Below are positions 1 to 8,189 of a stretch of DNA of 64,000 nt, one piece after another. Both the position numbers and the translations under genes were made by a program. Positions within the stretch are counted from its first letter, which is position 1. Each line of letters starts with the position of its first letter. This stretch comes from Chloroflexota bacterium (GTDB lineage: Bacteria > Chloroflexota > Anaerolineae > Caldilineales > Caldilineaceae), in NCBI GenBank assembly GCA_018969295.1, contig JAGWYN010000001.1, positions 248,001-312,000 of the forward strand. Reading direction: 5' to 3'. The notes beneath the pieces were generated by a model. The model was not told the DNA's origin and made no database searches. It worked only from the letters and a program-made list of their open reading frames with translations.

Positions 1-564
1 CTCCCCCCAATCTGGCCAGCCTCGCCGGTCTCCAGCCAGATAGAGTGTCTGGACCCCTTGTCGGCGCACCGCCGTTCCCAGCGCCTCGGCCAGCGCGCCA
101 GCCCACTGTTCGCTGTCCAGCGGGTCGACGAAGCCCAGGTCTGGGTCGACCGCGTAGGGGGTCACCCAGAGAATGCGGGGATCCTGCAGCACCGCGGCAC
201 TGGCCTCTGCCAGCGCTGGCGTGAGCGGGCCGATCACGGCTTGCAGCTGCGGATCCACCAACAGCTTCTGTGCCGAACGCCGGGCACGGGCCGGGTCGGC
301 GCTGTCATCCAGCGCCAGTGGGATGAACCTTCCCCCAGTTTCGGCAATCGCCTGTCGCACGGCCGAGAGGGCGGTATAGCCGGTGCGCCGGTACAGCCCT
401 TCGAACGGAGCCAGCAGCCCGATTTTGGCGACCGGCTGTGGATCCGTGCACGCGGTGCCTGCGCTCAGCAGCGCGAGCAGACAGGCGAGCCAGCAGCCCC
501 GGCGCAGCCAGCGGGTGTGCGGCCCGCTGCGGGGCTGGGCTGCCTGCTCAGGGATTGTAGCCAT
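1..564 (-). CDS. ABC-type branched-chain amino-acid-like substrate-binding lipoprotein, partial
   Basis: The frame is open from an ATG at 564 to the window edge (188 codons), so the C-terminus is missing. It begins with a basic N-terminus and a hydrophobic stretch ending in a lipobox-like LSAGTAC, so the mature protein should be a lipid-anchored lipoprotein. After the cysteine comes KIGLLAPFEGLYRRTGYTAL, the typical first strand and loop of periplasmic-binding-protein type 1 (Leu/Ile/Val-binding, Peripla_BP_6) proteins, followed by AVIGPLTPALAEA, the usual second motif of that fold. The start overlaps the end of mltG by 17 bp, so it is the last visible gene of the alaS operon. The ligand cannot be told. 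No permease or ATPase for it is visible in the window. Confidence 0.8.
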   Translation of the reverse strand, partial: MATIPEQAAQPRSGPHTRWLRRGCWLACLLALLSAGTACTDPQPVAKIGLLAPFEGLYRRTGYTALSAVRQAIAETGGRFIPLALDDSADPARARRSAQKLLVDPQLQAVIGPLTPALAEASAAVLQDPRILWVTPYAVDPDLGFVDPLDSEQWAGALAEALGTAVRRQGVQTLYLAGDRRGWPDWGE

Positions 565-1825
565 AGATTTGCAAGTTTTGTTGCTGTTCAGATAGAGTTT
601 GTACAAAAACATGCCGTCCGTCGTCGCCGGTTGCGACGAAGAAGCAGTAGCCGGTCTGGGCTGGGTCGCGTGTGGCTTCGATGGCGCTCAGGCCGGGGTT
701 GGCGATCGGGGCTGGGGGCAGGCCGGGGAAGAGGTAGGTGTTGTAGGGGCTTTGGATAAACTGGTACTCTTCGATCGACTGGGGTTTCCACCACCAGTTG
801 CCCACGCCTCCCCGCGCGTATTGGACGGTAGGGTCGGCTTGCAGATAGGGGCCGCCGACATCGGCGCATTTGTTGTTGAGGCGGTTGATGTAGACGCCGG
901 CGATGATGGCCCGTTCGTCGGCCTGCACGGCCTCCCGTTCGACGATGCTGGCCAGCGTGATCAGGTCGCGACCGCTCAGCCCACTGCCCCCTCCGGTCAG
1001 CCCTTTGGCGCCCACCCGTTGTTCGAAGTTGTCCAGGAAAGGGCGCAGGACCTGTTCTGGGGTGGCTGCCAGCACGGGCAGCCGGTAGGTATCTGGGAAG
1101 AGAAAGCCTTCGAGGGTGGCATCGGCTGGCAGGTTCTGCAAAAATTCGTAGCGTTCGAAGAGGGTGAGGGCTCGCGGGCTGCGCACGGCTGCCAGGAAGC
1201 GGTCTCCTTCGATGACATTGGCGGCGGAGAGTCGTTCGGCGATCTCCTCGGCGCGCATCCCTTCGGGGATAGTTACCAGCGCTTCTTCGAAGAGGGCGCT
1301 TTGCAGCGCCTCGGCGATCTCGGGCATGGTCATGGTATCGGCCAGCATGAAGTTGCCGGCCTCAATTTTGCGTTCCATGCCGGTCACGCGCAGGTAGAGG
1401 TTGAAGAGGCTGGCGTCGGTGATGAAGCCTTCGTCGGCCAGTCTGGCGGCAATAAAACGGGCTGCTTCGCCGGGGGTCACTGTAAAGGGGCGCGGGCGGG
1501 GGTTGGTGCCGGCTGGGAGGGTCAGTTCGTCTTCGCGCAGGCGCAAGTTGAAGGCCAGGATCTGTTTTTCGATGCTGTCGGGGTCGAGCGAAAATTGGTT
1601 GGCGGTGGGGTCGATCAGCCCTGCTGTGTTCTGTGGGGCAGCGAGCAGCTGTTCGCTCAGGTGAGCCGAGCTGACGATCCAGCTGCCGGCCAGCGTGCCC
1701 AGGACGAGGAGCAGGACTCCTGCTTTGAGCAAGGTCCAGAGCAGGGCGGTGCCTTGCAGCTGGGAGCGGGTACGGGGTGCTTTCTCTGGGGGGTGTCGGC
1801 GAAATATCGGACGGTCGATCGGCAT
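548..1825 (-). CDS. mltG: endolytic murein transglycosylase MltG (YceG-like)
   Basis: The product is 425 aa. It has a basic N-terminus, one transmembrane helix at about residues 30-52, then an extracytoplasmic LysM-like region and the YceG catalytic domain. The catalytic signature ASIVEREA with the glutamate near residue 296 is present, followed by VYINRLN and LQADPTVQYA, which are typical of the family. MltG cleaves nascent glycan strands at the membrane and sets peptidoglycan chain length. It lies 21 bp downstream of ruvX and overlaps the next gene. The ruvX-mltG neighbourhood is common in bacteria, which supports the call. The start ATG at 1825 has a weak purine-rich site (AAGGAA) 11 nt upstream. 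Confidence 0.93.
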   Translation of the reverse strand: MPIDRPIFRRHPPEKAPRTRSQLQGTALLWTLLKAGVLLLVLGTLAGSWIVSSAHLSEQLLAAPQNTAGLIDPTANQFSLDPDSIEKQILAFNLRLREDELTLPAGTNPRPRPFTVTPGEAARFIAARLADEGFITDASLFNLYLRVTGMERKIEAGNFMLADTMTMPEIAEALQSALFEEALVTIPEGMRAEEIAERLSAANVIEGDRFLAAVRSPRALTLFERYEFLQNLPADATLEGFLFPDTYRLPVLAATPEQVLRPFLDNFEQRVGAKGLTGGGSGLSGRDLITLASIVEREAVQADERAIIAGVYINRLNNKCADVGGPYLQADPTVQYARGGVGNWWWKPQSIEEYQFIQSPYNTYLFPGLPPAPIANPGLSAIEATRDPAQTGYCFFVATGDDGRHVFVQTLSEQQQNLQIYGYNP

Positions 1826-1846
1826 GGGGTTGTGGGTTCCTTGTTG

Positions 1847-2347
1847 TTAAACCGACCCAATCTGCCCGTAGTCGGTTCTGCCGCGCTCGGTGGGCAGTTT
1901 CTGGGTATCGAGATAGCTTTGCAGGATCACGGCGGCGGCGCGCGCATCGTCTGCGGTTCGCTGGCTCCGGGCTGGCTGGGGTGCCCGGGCCATGTAGCTG
2001 CTCAGCCGTTCGTCCCAGAAGAGGATGGGGGGAGGAGCCATTTTCTGGTGCAGGGCCTGGTGCAGCCGCCTTGCCCATCTGCGCACGATCTGGGCCTGGG
2101 CCCCTTCGCTGCCGTCCATGTTGAGGGGCAGCCCGCAGAGGATGGCCTGCACCTCTTCTTGCTGTACCAGCTTGGCCAGCAGAGCAAAGTCTTCTTGGCG
2201 GCTTTTTCTGGAGAGGACGGTCAGCGGGCGGGCTGCGAGCTGCAGTGGGTCGCAGACGGCGACCCCGATGCGCGCCAGGCCGACGTCGAGCGCCATCAAT
2301 TTGCCAGGGATGGCTGGGCGGCCGGTGTGGGGCGGGTCACTGTGCAT
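1847..2347 (-). CDS. ruvX: putative pre-16S rRNA nuclease / Holliday junction resolvase-like RuvX (YqgF)
   Basis: The product is 166 aa, a little longer than the usual 140-150 because of about 16 extra N-terminal residues. The RNase H-like fold signature is clear: MALDVGLARIGVAVCDP carries the first catalytic aspartate, CGLPLNMDGSEG is the second conserved block and FWDERLSS carries the DER motif. The family removes extra nucleotides from the 5' end of pre-16S rRNA and was earlier named as a Holliday junction resolvase. The chosen ATG at 2347 overlaps the preceding gene by 11 bp, indicating translational coupling. An internal ATG just before ALDVG would give a protein of more usual length and cannot be excluded. 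Confidence 0.9.
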   Translation of the reverse strand: MHSDPPHTGRPAIPGKLMALDVGLARIGVAVCDPLQLAARPLTVLSRKSRQEDFALLAKLVQQEEVQAILCGLPLNMDGSEGAQAQIVRRWARRLHQALHQKMAPPPILFWDERLSSYMARAPQPARSQRTADDARAAAVILQSYLDTQKLPTERGRTDYGQIGSV

Positions 2348-3911
2348 AGTTGACGCGGACCTGAATCCGGCTGGTCAGGCTGGGCAGAACCCCCTTCCAG
2401 GCGGGGTCCAGGTAAATTTCTGGAGTTCCTTCGATCAGCCAGCGTTCCTGGATGGTGCGTTCGGCCTCGGCGGGGGGGAGTCCGGCCACTGCCTGGCGCA
2501 GTTCGTCCGGGTCGATCGGGGTTGTGTAGTCGGCGGCCACGGTCAGTGTGAAGGCGACCGTGCTGCCAGTGACCTGGCTCTGCGGTTGCCGCTGGGCGCG
2601 CACGCTGTCCAACACAAGTCGGCCGCGTTCTGGGACCAGCGTTTGGAGCTGTTGAAGGATGAGCTCGGTCGACTGTTGTTCGTCGACGGCGAGCCCTTGG
2701 ACCAACACCCGGAGCGAGCCGGTGAGCTGTTGGGCCACCTCGTCGCTGTACTGGTCAAAGGACTGGGCCAGGATGAAGGTCTGCACGGATTCTGTCGGCA
2801 GCCATTCGCCGGGCTGCAGCTGGCTGCGCAGGGTGTCGTACGCTTTGGCTTCGGCTGCCTGCAGCAAGCTGGCGACCAGCTGTTCCCGGTCCTGCTGGGA
2901 GACCACTGCGACCAGCTCGGCGCCGCCGCCGTAGGTGGCGGTCGGGTTGTTGACCCGCAGGCGGAAGCCGAGCGCGCCGACGACGTTGTTGATCGTATTG
3001 GCGCGCACGTTGCCGGCGGTCCCAGCGTCGACCGCCTCGACTGCCACGCTGACCCGCTGGCCAGCCCCTCCTTCGACCTTGACCTCGCTTTGGGTGCGAA
3101 ATTCGACGGGTGTGCCCGAGCTGGTGCCTACCAGGGTATTGGCCGGGATCGTCGCTGCTGTTGCGCTGATGTTGGTGAAGACCACCTCCCCCTGTGCTCG
3201 GCTGGTCGCCTTTTGTGAGCTTCCACTGGTGGAGACAGCGCCCTGCTCGTTCAGTTCGGCTTTGAGCAGCCGGGCTGGCAGTATCCTTTCTGTGCGGTCG
3301 ACCTCTGTCTGGCCGACGACAGCGGTGACCGGCAGGTCGGTCTGGAGGGGCAGTCGCCCTGGGGTCAGCAAAATGGTGGCAGCGGGCAGCACGTAGTAGG
3401 TGAACGCCCCCAGCACGCCCAGGGCCAGCAGTGCCATCAGCAGGTTGCCCGCCAGCCGCAGCCAGGGGGAGGGGGGGCGGCGGTAGGCGTTTTCGCTTTG
3501 GATGCGGCGCTGGCGTGCCTGGCGCTGGGTGGGCAGACGGCGCTGGGCGACCAAATCCTGGCGGCGCCAGGGGGGCGGTTCGGGCAGCCCGGCTTCGGGG
3601 GCGCGCGGGTCGATCAGCGGCAGCAGCGGATCCATCCGCCAGCGGCTGTGGTTGGCCTGTTCTGGCCGGTCGAAGACCGGCACGCCGATCTGGCCGGCGG
3701 CTGTGCGAGTGGCGGGCTCCGACGTCACCAGCGCGATTTCGCTCTGCTGGATCTGTGCCTGTCGTTGGAGCAGGCGCAGGCGCGCGGGGTTGTTCAGCTC
3801 CAGCCATCCTTCGGGCAGGACCAGCGCAATGCGGCGTTGGGGCCACTGTCCCACTGTCCGGCGGACTGCCTCGAAGCTTGCTTCCGATGCGACCCGATAA
3901 AATTCAGTCAT
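2337..3911 (-). CDS. baseplate J/gp47-like membrane-anchored protein
   Basis: The product is 524 aa. The N-terminal 170 residues are cytoplasmic and rich in Arg/Gln (RRIALVLPEGWLELNNPARL), with one transmembrane helix around residues 173-195. The extracytoplasmic part contains GEVVFTNISATAATIPANTL and VSVAVEAVDAGTAGNVRA, which match the beta-rich Baseplate_J domain (PF04865) of phage gp47 proteins. In Chloroflexota such proteins occur outside phage, beside ruvX, so this is probably a cell-envelope protein rather than prophage; there are no other phage genes nearby. The ATG at 3911 overlaps the alaS stop as ATGA. The frame stays open far upstream to 4574, but that extension is antisense-like Arg/Pro-rich sequence inside alaS and was left out. 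Function is unknown. Confidence 0.75.
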   Translation of the reverse strand: MTEFYRVASEASFEAVRRTVGQWPQRRIALVLPEGWLELNNPARLRLLQRQAQIQQSEIALVTSEPATRTAAGQIGVPVFDRPEQANHSRWRMDPLLPLIDPRAPEAGLPEPPPWRRQDLVAQRRLPTQRQARQRRIQSENAYRRPPSPWLRLAGNLLMALLALGVLGAFTYYVLPAATILLTPGRLPLQTDLPVTAVVGQTEVDRTERILPARLLKAELNEQGAVSTSGSSQKATSRAQGEVVFTNISATAATIPANTLVGTSSGTPVEFRTQSEVKVEGGAGQRVSVAVEAVDAGTAGNVRANTINNVVGALGFRLRVNNPTATYGGGAELVAVVSQQDREQLVASLLQAAEAKAYDTLRSQLQPGEWLPTESVQTFILAQSFDQYSDEVAQQLTGSLRVLVQGLAVDEQQSTELILQQLQTLVPERGRLVLDSVRAQRQPQSQVTGSTVAFTLTVAADYTTPIDPDELRQAVAGLPPAEAERTIQERWLIEGTPEIYLDPAWKGVLPSLTSRIQVRVNYAQ

Positions 3912-6631
3912 GTGATTGTCTGGTGGGCGTCTCCTGATTTCACGTTCTGGTGGACCCAGCGCACGACGCTTTGCAGAGCAGCTTCGAGCTGGTCGCTGTT
4001 GCGGCCGCCGGCCTGGGCCAGTGTCGGGCGCCCGCCGCCGCCGCCGCCCATCAGCTTCGCCGCCTCGCGCACAATCTGGCCAGCGTGCATGCCACGGCTG
4101 ACCAGATCTTCGGTCACCGCAGCCACAATCAGCGGTTTTTCGTCCAACAGAGCGCCGACGGCCACGACACTGCTTCCCAGCTTGTCGCGGAACCAGTCTG
4201 TCATCTGGCGCAGTGTTTCCGTATCGGGGGCTTCCACCCGGACGGAGAGCACAGCGAAGCCTCCTATCTGTTCGGCTTTGTCCAGCAAGGCTTGCGCTTC
4301 GTGCCGGGCCAGCTTCTGGCGCAGCTGCGCCAGCTCCTTCTGCAACGTCTGTTGATGGGCGAGCAGTTCCTGTACGGCTGCTACGGCTGTGGCTGGCTTG
4401 CTGTGGGTCAGTTCGGCAATGGTCGCCAGCGAAGTCAGCCGTTCTGCCACCCACTGCTCGGCCGCCCGGCCAGTTACCACCTCGATGCGGCGTACGCCTG
4501 CGGCGACGCTGCCCTCGGCAACCACCCGGAAGGAACCGATCTCGGCGGTGCTGTCCACGTGGGTGCCGCCGCACAGTTCGGCGCTGATTCCTTCTTCCTC
4601 TCCAAACGAGACGACCCGCACCTCGTTGCCATATTTCTCGGTGAACAGGGCGGTGACCCCCTCACTGATCGCCTGTGTATAGGTTGTCCAGCGGGTATGG
4701 ACCGGGTAATTCTGCAGCAGAATGGCATTGGCGCGGCTTTCGATCGCGGCGATATCGGCGTCGCTGAGGGGCTGGCCATGGGTGAAATCGAAGCGTAGCC
4801 GTTCCGGGGAGACCTGAGAGCCTGCCTGGTGGACATGGCTGCCCAGCCGTTCGCGCAGCGCTGCATGCAGCACATGGGTTCCGGTGTGGTTGCGCATGAT
4901 GTCCCAGCGCCGTTCGGTGTCGATCGCTGCCGTAGCCGGGTCGCCGGTGTGGACCGTACCGGCCACCACGGTGCCTAGATGCAGCAGCAGACCTGGCACA
5001 GGGCGCCACATTTCGGTCACCTGCACGGTCCAGACCGGTTCGTCCAGATCGGCCGGCCAGTAATAGAGCTCGCCTGTGTCGCTGAGCTGGCCGCCAGATT
5101 CGACATAAAAAACAGTTTCGGGGAGCAAAAGGGCGACGGTCTGGCCGAGGTTGGCGGCTGCTGTCGGCTGGCCTTCGACAAAAAGGGCGGCTACGGTGCT
5201 GTCGACCTCTGCCAGGGTATCGTAGATGCGCGAGCGAACGCCGCCGGGGTCGATCACTCCCTGCTCCTGCAATTTGCGGAAGGTTTCGGCGTAGAGTGTG
5301 ACATCCTGGCCATTCTTTTCGACGGCGGTTGCGCGGCTTTTTTCCTTCTGTTCGGCCAGTGCTGCCTGAAAGCCTGCCTCGTCGATCGTCAGCCCGTTGT
5401 CCTGGGCGATGTCGCGCGTCAGGTCGACCGGGAAGCCGTAGGTATCCCACAGAAAAAAGGCTTCCTGGCCCAGAATTTGTGTCCGTTGCTCGGCCTGCAT
5501 CTGTGCCATCAGGTCGTCGAGAAGGTGCAGCCCATTGGCCAGTGTGCGGTGAAAACGCTCCTCCTCGTCTGTGATCGACTGCAGAATATAGTCCCGTTTG
5601 GGGAGCAGATCCTGGTAGTGCTGTCCCATCGCCTCGATCACCGTGTCGGCGATCGAGGCCAGAAAGGGGCGGTCGAAGCCGAGGAGTTTGCCAAACCGTG
5701 CTGCGCGGCGCAGGATCATGCGCAGGACATATTGGCGGCCTTCGTTGCCGGGCAGGACCCCGTCTCCGATCAGGAAGGTACAGGAGCGCACGTGGTCTGC
5801 GATCGCCCGATAGCGGAAGAGGTGTGTCTGGCGCTCTGCGTCGCTGTGGCTGGCCAGCTGCTGGATGCGTGCCAGGATCGGGACAAATGCGTCGGTGTCG
5901 TAGTTGTTGTCTTTGCCCTGCAGGATGCTGGCCAGCCGTTCCAGGCCGGCTCCGGTGTCGACGCTGGGGGCTGGCAGCGGCACCAGCTGGCCATCTGGGC
6001 GGGCATCGTACTGCATGAAAACCAGGTTCCAGATTTCCAGGTATTCGTCGTCTTTGTTGACGCCGCCTGGTTGTTGGTGGGCCAGGTCGCCCCAGTAGTA
6101 ATGGATTTCGGAACAGGGGCCGCACGGGCCGGTCTCCCCCATCGACCACCAGTTGTCTTTCTTGCCGAAACGGAGCACGCGTGCGGGGTCAGCCCCTCGC
6201 TCTATCCACAGCCGTTCGGCGTCGCTGTCCTCTGTGTAGACGGTGAACCACAGCCGCTCCAGGGGCAGGCCCAGTTTTTCGACCAGCAGCTGCCAGGCAA
6301 AGTGGATGGCGTCCGCTTTGAAGTAGTCGCCGAAGGAAAAGTTGCCCAGCATCTCAAAAAAGGTATGGTGGCGCGGGCTGGGGCCGACGTTTTCGAGGTC
6401 GTTGTGTTTGCCGCTGACCCGCATGCATTTTTGTGCGGTCGTGGCCCGTTTGTAGCTGCGCTGTTCGATGCCCAGGAATGCATCTTTGAACTGGTTCATC
6501 CCGGCGTTGGTCAGCAGCAGGGTCGGGTCGTTTTCTGGCACCAGGCTGCTGCTGGCCACCACTTCATGCCCCTGGGCGCGGAAGTAGTCCAGAAAAAACT
6601 GGCGGATTTCGCTGGTTTTCAGTGGTTGCAT
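3908..6631 (-). CDS. alaS: alanyl-tRNA synthetase
   Basis: The product is 907 aa and full length for the family. It charges tRNA-Ala with alanine. The class II aminoacylation domain starts IRQFFLDYFRAQGHEVV and contains SLVPENDPTLLLTNAGMNQF. The editing domain has the zinc-binding HTGTHVLHAAL and CGGTHVDSTAEIG motifs, and the C-terminal DHHA1/C-Ala domain ends with MGGGGGGRPTLAQAGG. The start is the ATG at 6631; the frame remains open upstream to 7489, but that part has no family similarity and runs through the neighbouring amidohydrolase. The stop overlaps the next gene by 4 bp (ATGA). A sigma-70 promoter lies about 50 nt upstream. Confidence 0.97.
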   Translation of the reverse strand: MQPLKTSEIRQFFLDYFRAQGHEVVASSSLVPENDPTLLLTNAGMNQFKDAFLGIEQRSYKRATTAQKCMRVSGKHNDLENVGPSPRHHTFFEMLGNFSFGDYFKADAIHFAWQLLVEKLGLPLERLWFTVYTEDSDAERLWIERGADPARVLRFGKKDNWWSMGETGPCGPCSEIHYYWGDLAHQQPGGVNKDDEYLEIWNLVFMQYDARPDGQLVPLPAPSVDTGAGLERLASILQGKDNNYDTDAFVPILARIQQLASHSDAERQTHLFRYRAIADHVRSCTFLIGDGVLPGNEGRQYVLRMILRRAARFGKLLGFDRPFLASIADTVIEAMGQHYQDLLPKRDYILQSITDEEERFHRTLANGLHLLDDLMAQMQAEQRTQILGQEAFFLWDTYGFPVDLTRDIAQDNGLTIDEAGFQAALAEQKEKSRATAVEKNGQDVTLYAETFRKLQEQGVIDPGGVRSRIYDTLAEVDSTVAALFVEGQPTAAANLGQTVALLLPETVFYVESGGQLSDTGELYYWPADLDEPVWTVQVTEMWRPVPGLLLHLGTVVAGTVHTGDPATAAIDTERRWDIMRNHTGTHVLHAALRERLGSHVHQAGSQVSPERLRFDFTHGQPLSDADIAAIESRANAILLQNYPVHTRWTTYTQAISEGVTALFTEKYGNEVRVVSFGEEEGISAELCGGTHVDSTAEIGSFRVVAEGSVAAGVRRIEVVTGRAAEQWVAERLTSLATIAELTHSKPATAVAAVQELLAHQQTLQKELAQLRQKLARHEAQALLDKAEQIGGFAVLSVRVEAPDTETLRQMTDWFRDKLGSSVVAVGALLDEKPLIVAAVTEDLVSRGMHAGQIVREAAKLMGGGGGGRPTLAQAGGRNSDQLEAALQSVVRWVHQNVKSGDAHQTIT

Positions 6632-6684
6632 CGCCGTCCATCCTGTCTGTTTGTGCCTTTGGCTGCCGCTCCAATATCCTTGTG

Positions 6685-6714
6685 ATTGTAGGGCAAAGGG
6701 GGAAGGGCTGTCAA
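6685..6714 (-). promoter_or_regulatory. sigma-70 promoter for the alaS operon
   Basis: Reading the minus strand, TTGACA (6714-6709) is followed after 18 bp by TACAAT (6690-6685). The predicted start of transcription is near 6678, giving a leader of roughly 47 nt before the alaS ATG. Both boxes are close to consensus and it is the only such pair in the gap. No T-box sequence was seen. Confidence 0.7.
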
Positions 6715-6729
6715 AATAGGGGGAGCAGG

Positions 6730-6752
6730 CCAACAGTTTCTGTTGGTTTTTT
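6730..6752 (+). terminator. intrinsic terminator-like hairpin, plus-strand orientation
   Basis: A perfect 7-bp stem (ccaacag / ctgttgg) with a 3-nt loop is followed by six T residues on the plus strand. No plus-strand gene ends here; both flanking genes are on the minus strand. In the minus direction the hairpin has no U-tract. It may block antisense transcription into the amidohydrolase operon or act only as a weak hairpin between the two minus operons. Confidence 0.5.
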
Positions 6753-6801
6753 GGACAGCTCGGTTCGTTGGGAGGCAGCGCAAGGATGGGGCTGCTGGCC
6801 T

Positions 6802-8184
6802 TCAGGGGCGAGCCGGGCGCACAAACCGGCCTGTTCCCGGCTCGGCCACGATCTGCCCCTCCTGGTAGACGATCACCCCGTTGACGATTGTGGTCTGCAC
6901 TGCGCCGCGCTGCCGGCGTCCGTGGTAGAGGCGGTCGATTGCGCGTGCCTTGGTCAACCAGCGGCTGCTGTCGACGCTGCCTGTCGGGCGCGGGTCGTAG
7001 ACCACCAGATCGGCGATGCTGCCTGGCTGCACGGTGCCCCGTTCCGGGTAGAGATGAAACAGACGGGCGGGCTGGCTGGTGAGCAGCCGGAGTGCGCTTT
7101 CCAGGGGGAGGCGCCCATCCAGCGCTTCGGTCAAGACCCCGGGTAGCAACGCCTCTACGCCTGGGGAGCCGATCGCGCCTTGCCAGATGTTGGGGAGGCC
7201 CCGTTCTTTTTCTGCCAGGGTGAAGGGGCTGTGGTCGGTGGTGATGGCGGCCAGCGATCCGTCCAACAGCCCTGCCCACAGCGCGTCCTGGTCTTCTGTG
7301 CTGCGCAGCGGCGGTTTGATCATGGCAAAGGGGCCATGTCGATCCATATCTGCTGCGGTGAAGAACAGATAATGTGGGCAGGTCTCGCCGGTCATTGGCA
7401 GGCCGGCGGCTTGTCCTTGTTGCAGCTGGCGGAGCGCTGCCGCGCAGGAGACGTGGGCGATGTGCACGTGTGTGCCCAGGTCGGCGCACATGGCGGCCAG
7501 CTCGGCGACGCTCAGCGCTTCGACGACTGGGGGGCGGCTGGCCACGAAGCCGGCCGGGTCGATACGTCCGGCGCTTTTGATCCGTCCTTCAAAGAGTTGG
7601 ATCAGCTGTTCATTTTCGGCATGGCAGGAGACCAGCCGGCCGGTTTCGCCCACCAGTTCCAGGGCTCGGTAGATTTCATCTGCCCGGTCGATGCACAGCC
7701 CCAGAAATTCTTCTTCGCGCCCTTTGGGAAGGGCGTGGGTGAAGATTTTGAAGCCGCAAGCGCCGGCGTCTGCCATGGCCAGCACCTGATCGCGGTCGAG
7801 CCGGCCGGGTGCGCCGTAGAGGCCAAAGTTGACGTAGCTCTGCCGTTCTCCCAGCGCTTTGCGGTTTTCCAGCACTTCGGCCGTTGCGCAGCAAGGTACG
7901 CTGATCGGCATCTCCAGCACAGTGGTCACGCCGCCTGCTGCCGCTGCCTGGGTTTCGGTGAGGAAGGTGCCGCGTTCTGGGTGGCCTGGTGCGCGCACAT
8001 GAAAATGGATGTCGATGATGCCCGGCAGCACGAAACAGCCCTCGACCTCCAACGTTTTTCGGGCTGACGGCAGCGCCCCAGGCTGGGCGATCGCTGCGAT
8101 CCGGTCGTGCTCGACCCCCACATCTGCCAGGAATGCGCCCTGTTCTGTCAACAGGGTTCCGCCTCGGATAGCCAGGTCCAACAT
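6802..8184 (-). CDS. cyclic amidohydrolase (dihydroorotase/allantoinase/hydantoinase family)
   Basis: The product is 460 aa. It belongs to the metal-dependent amidohydrolases that open cyclic amides. Metal-binding DIHFHVRAPG, the lysine of GACGFKIFTH (usually carbamylated), the histidines of VSCHAE and HIAHVSC, and ITTDHSPF are all present, giving a complete dinuclear site. The length and the DHSPF motif favour an allantoinase-like or dihydroorotase-like member, but the substrate is not fixed by sequence. The start was set at the ATG at 8184 because AGAGG lies 9 nt upstream; an in-frame TTG at 8193 has the site directly abutting it. It is the last gene of the GntR-headed operon, 5 bp after an M20 hydrolase, a pairing seen in hydantoin and N-carbamoyl amino-acid degradation. 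Confidence 0.85.
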   Translation of the reverse strand: MLDLAIRGGTLLTEQGAFLADVGVEHDRIAAIAQPGALPSARKTLEVEGCFVLPGIIDIHFHVRAPGHPERGTFLTETQAAAAGGVTTVLEMPISVPCCATAEVLENRKALGERQSYVNFGLYGAPGRLDRDQVLAMADAGACGFKIFTHALPKGREEEFLGLCIDRADEIYRALELVGETGRLVSCHAENEQLIQLFEGRIKSAGRIDPAGFVASRPPVVEALSVAELAAMCADLGTHVHIAHVSCAAALRQLQQGQAAGLPMTGETCPHYLFFTAADMDRHGPFAMIKPPLRSTEDQDALWAGLLDGSLAAITTDHSPFTLAEKERGLPNIWQGAIGSPGVEALLPGVLTEALDGRLPLESALRLLTSQPARLFHLYPERGTVQPGSIADLVVYDPRPTGSVDSSRWLTKARAIDRLYHGRRQRGAVQTTIVNGVIVYQEGQIVAEPGTGRFVRPARP

Positions 8185-8189
8185 AATGG

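Noticed and set aside
599..2353. A 584-codon plus-strand open frame
   Set aside because: It is antisense to mltG and ruvX, has no ribosome binding site and no recognisable motif; long antisense frames are expected at this GC content.
2337..3911. Baseplate-J similarity as evidence for a prophage or contractile injection system
   Set aside because: No tail, sheath, spike or other phage gene is near, and the protein has a membrane helix and housekeeping neighbours.
3912..4574. N-terminal extension of the baseplate-J-like frame
   Set aside because: It lies inside alaS, is low-complexity Arg/Gly-rich and the ATG at 3911 is coupled to the alaS stop.
6632..6801. T-box riboswitch before alaS
   Set aside because: No T-box core sequence or specifier stem could be found in the roughly 47-nt leader downstream of the promoter.
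6632..7489. N-terminal extension of the alaS frame by almost 300 codons
   Set aside because: The extension is Arg/Pro-rich, runs inside the amidohydrolase gene, and AlaS homology begins exactly at the ATG at 6631.
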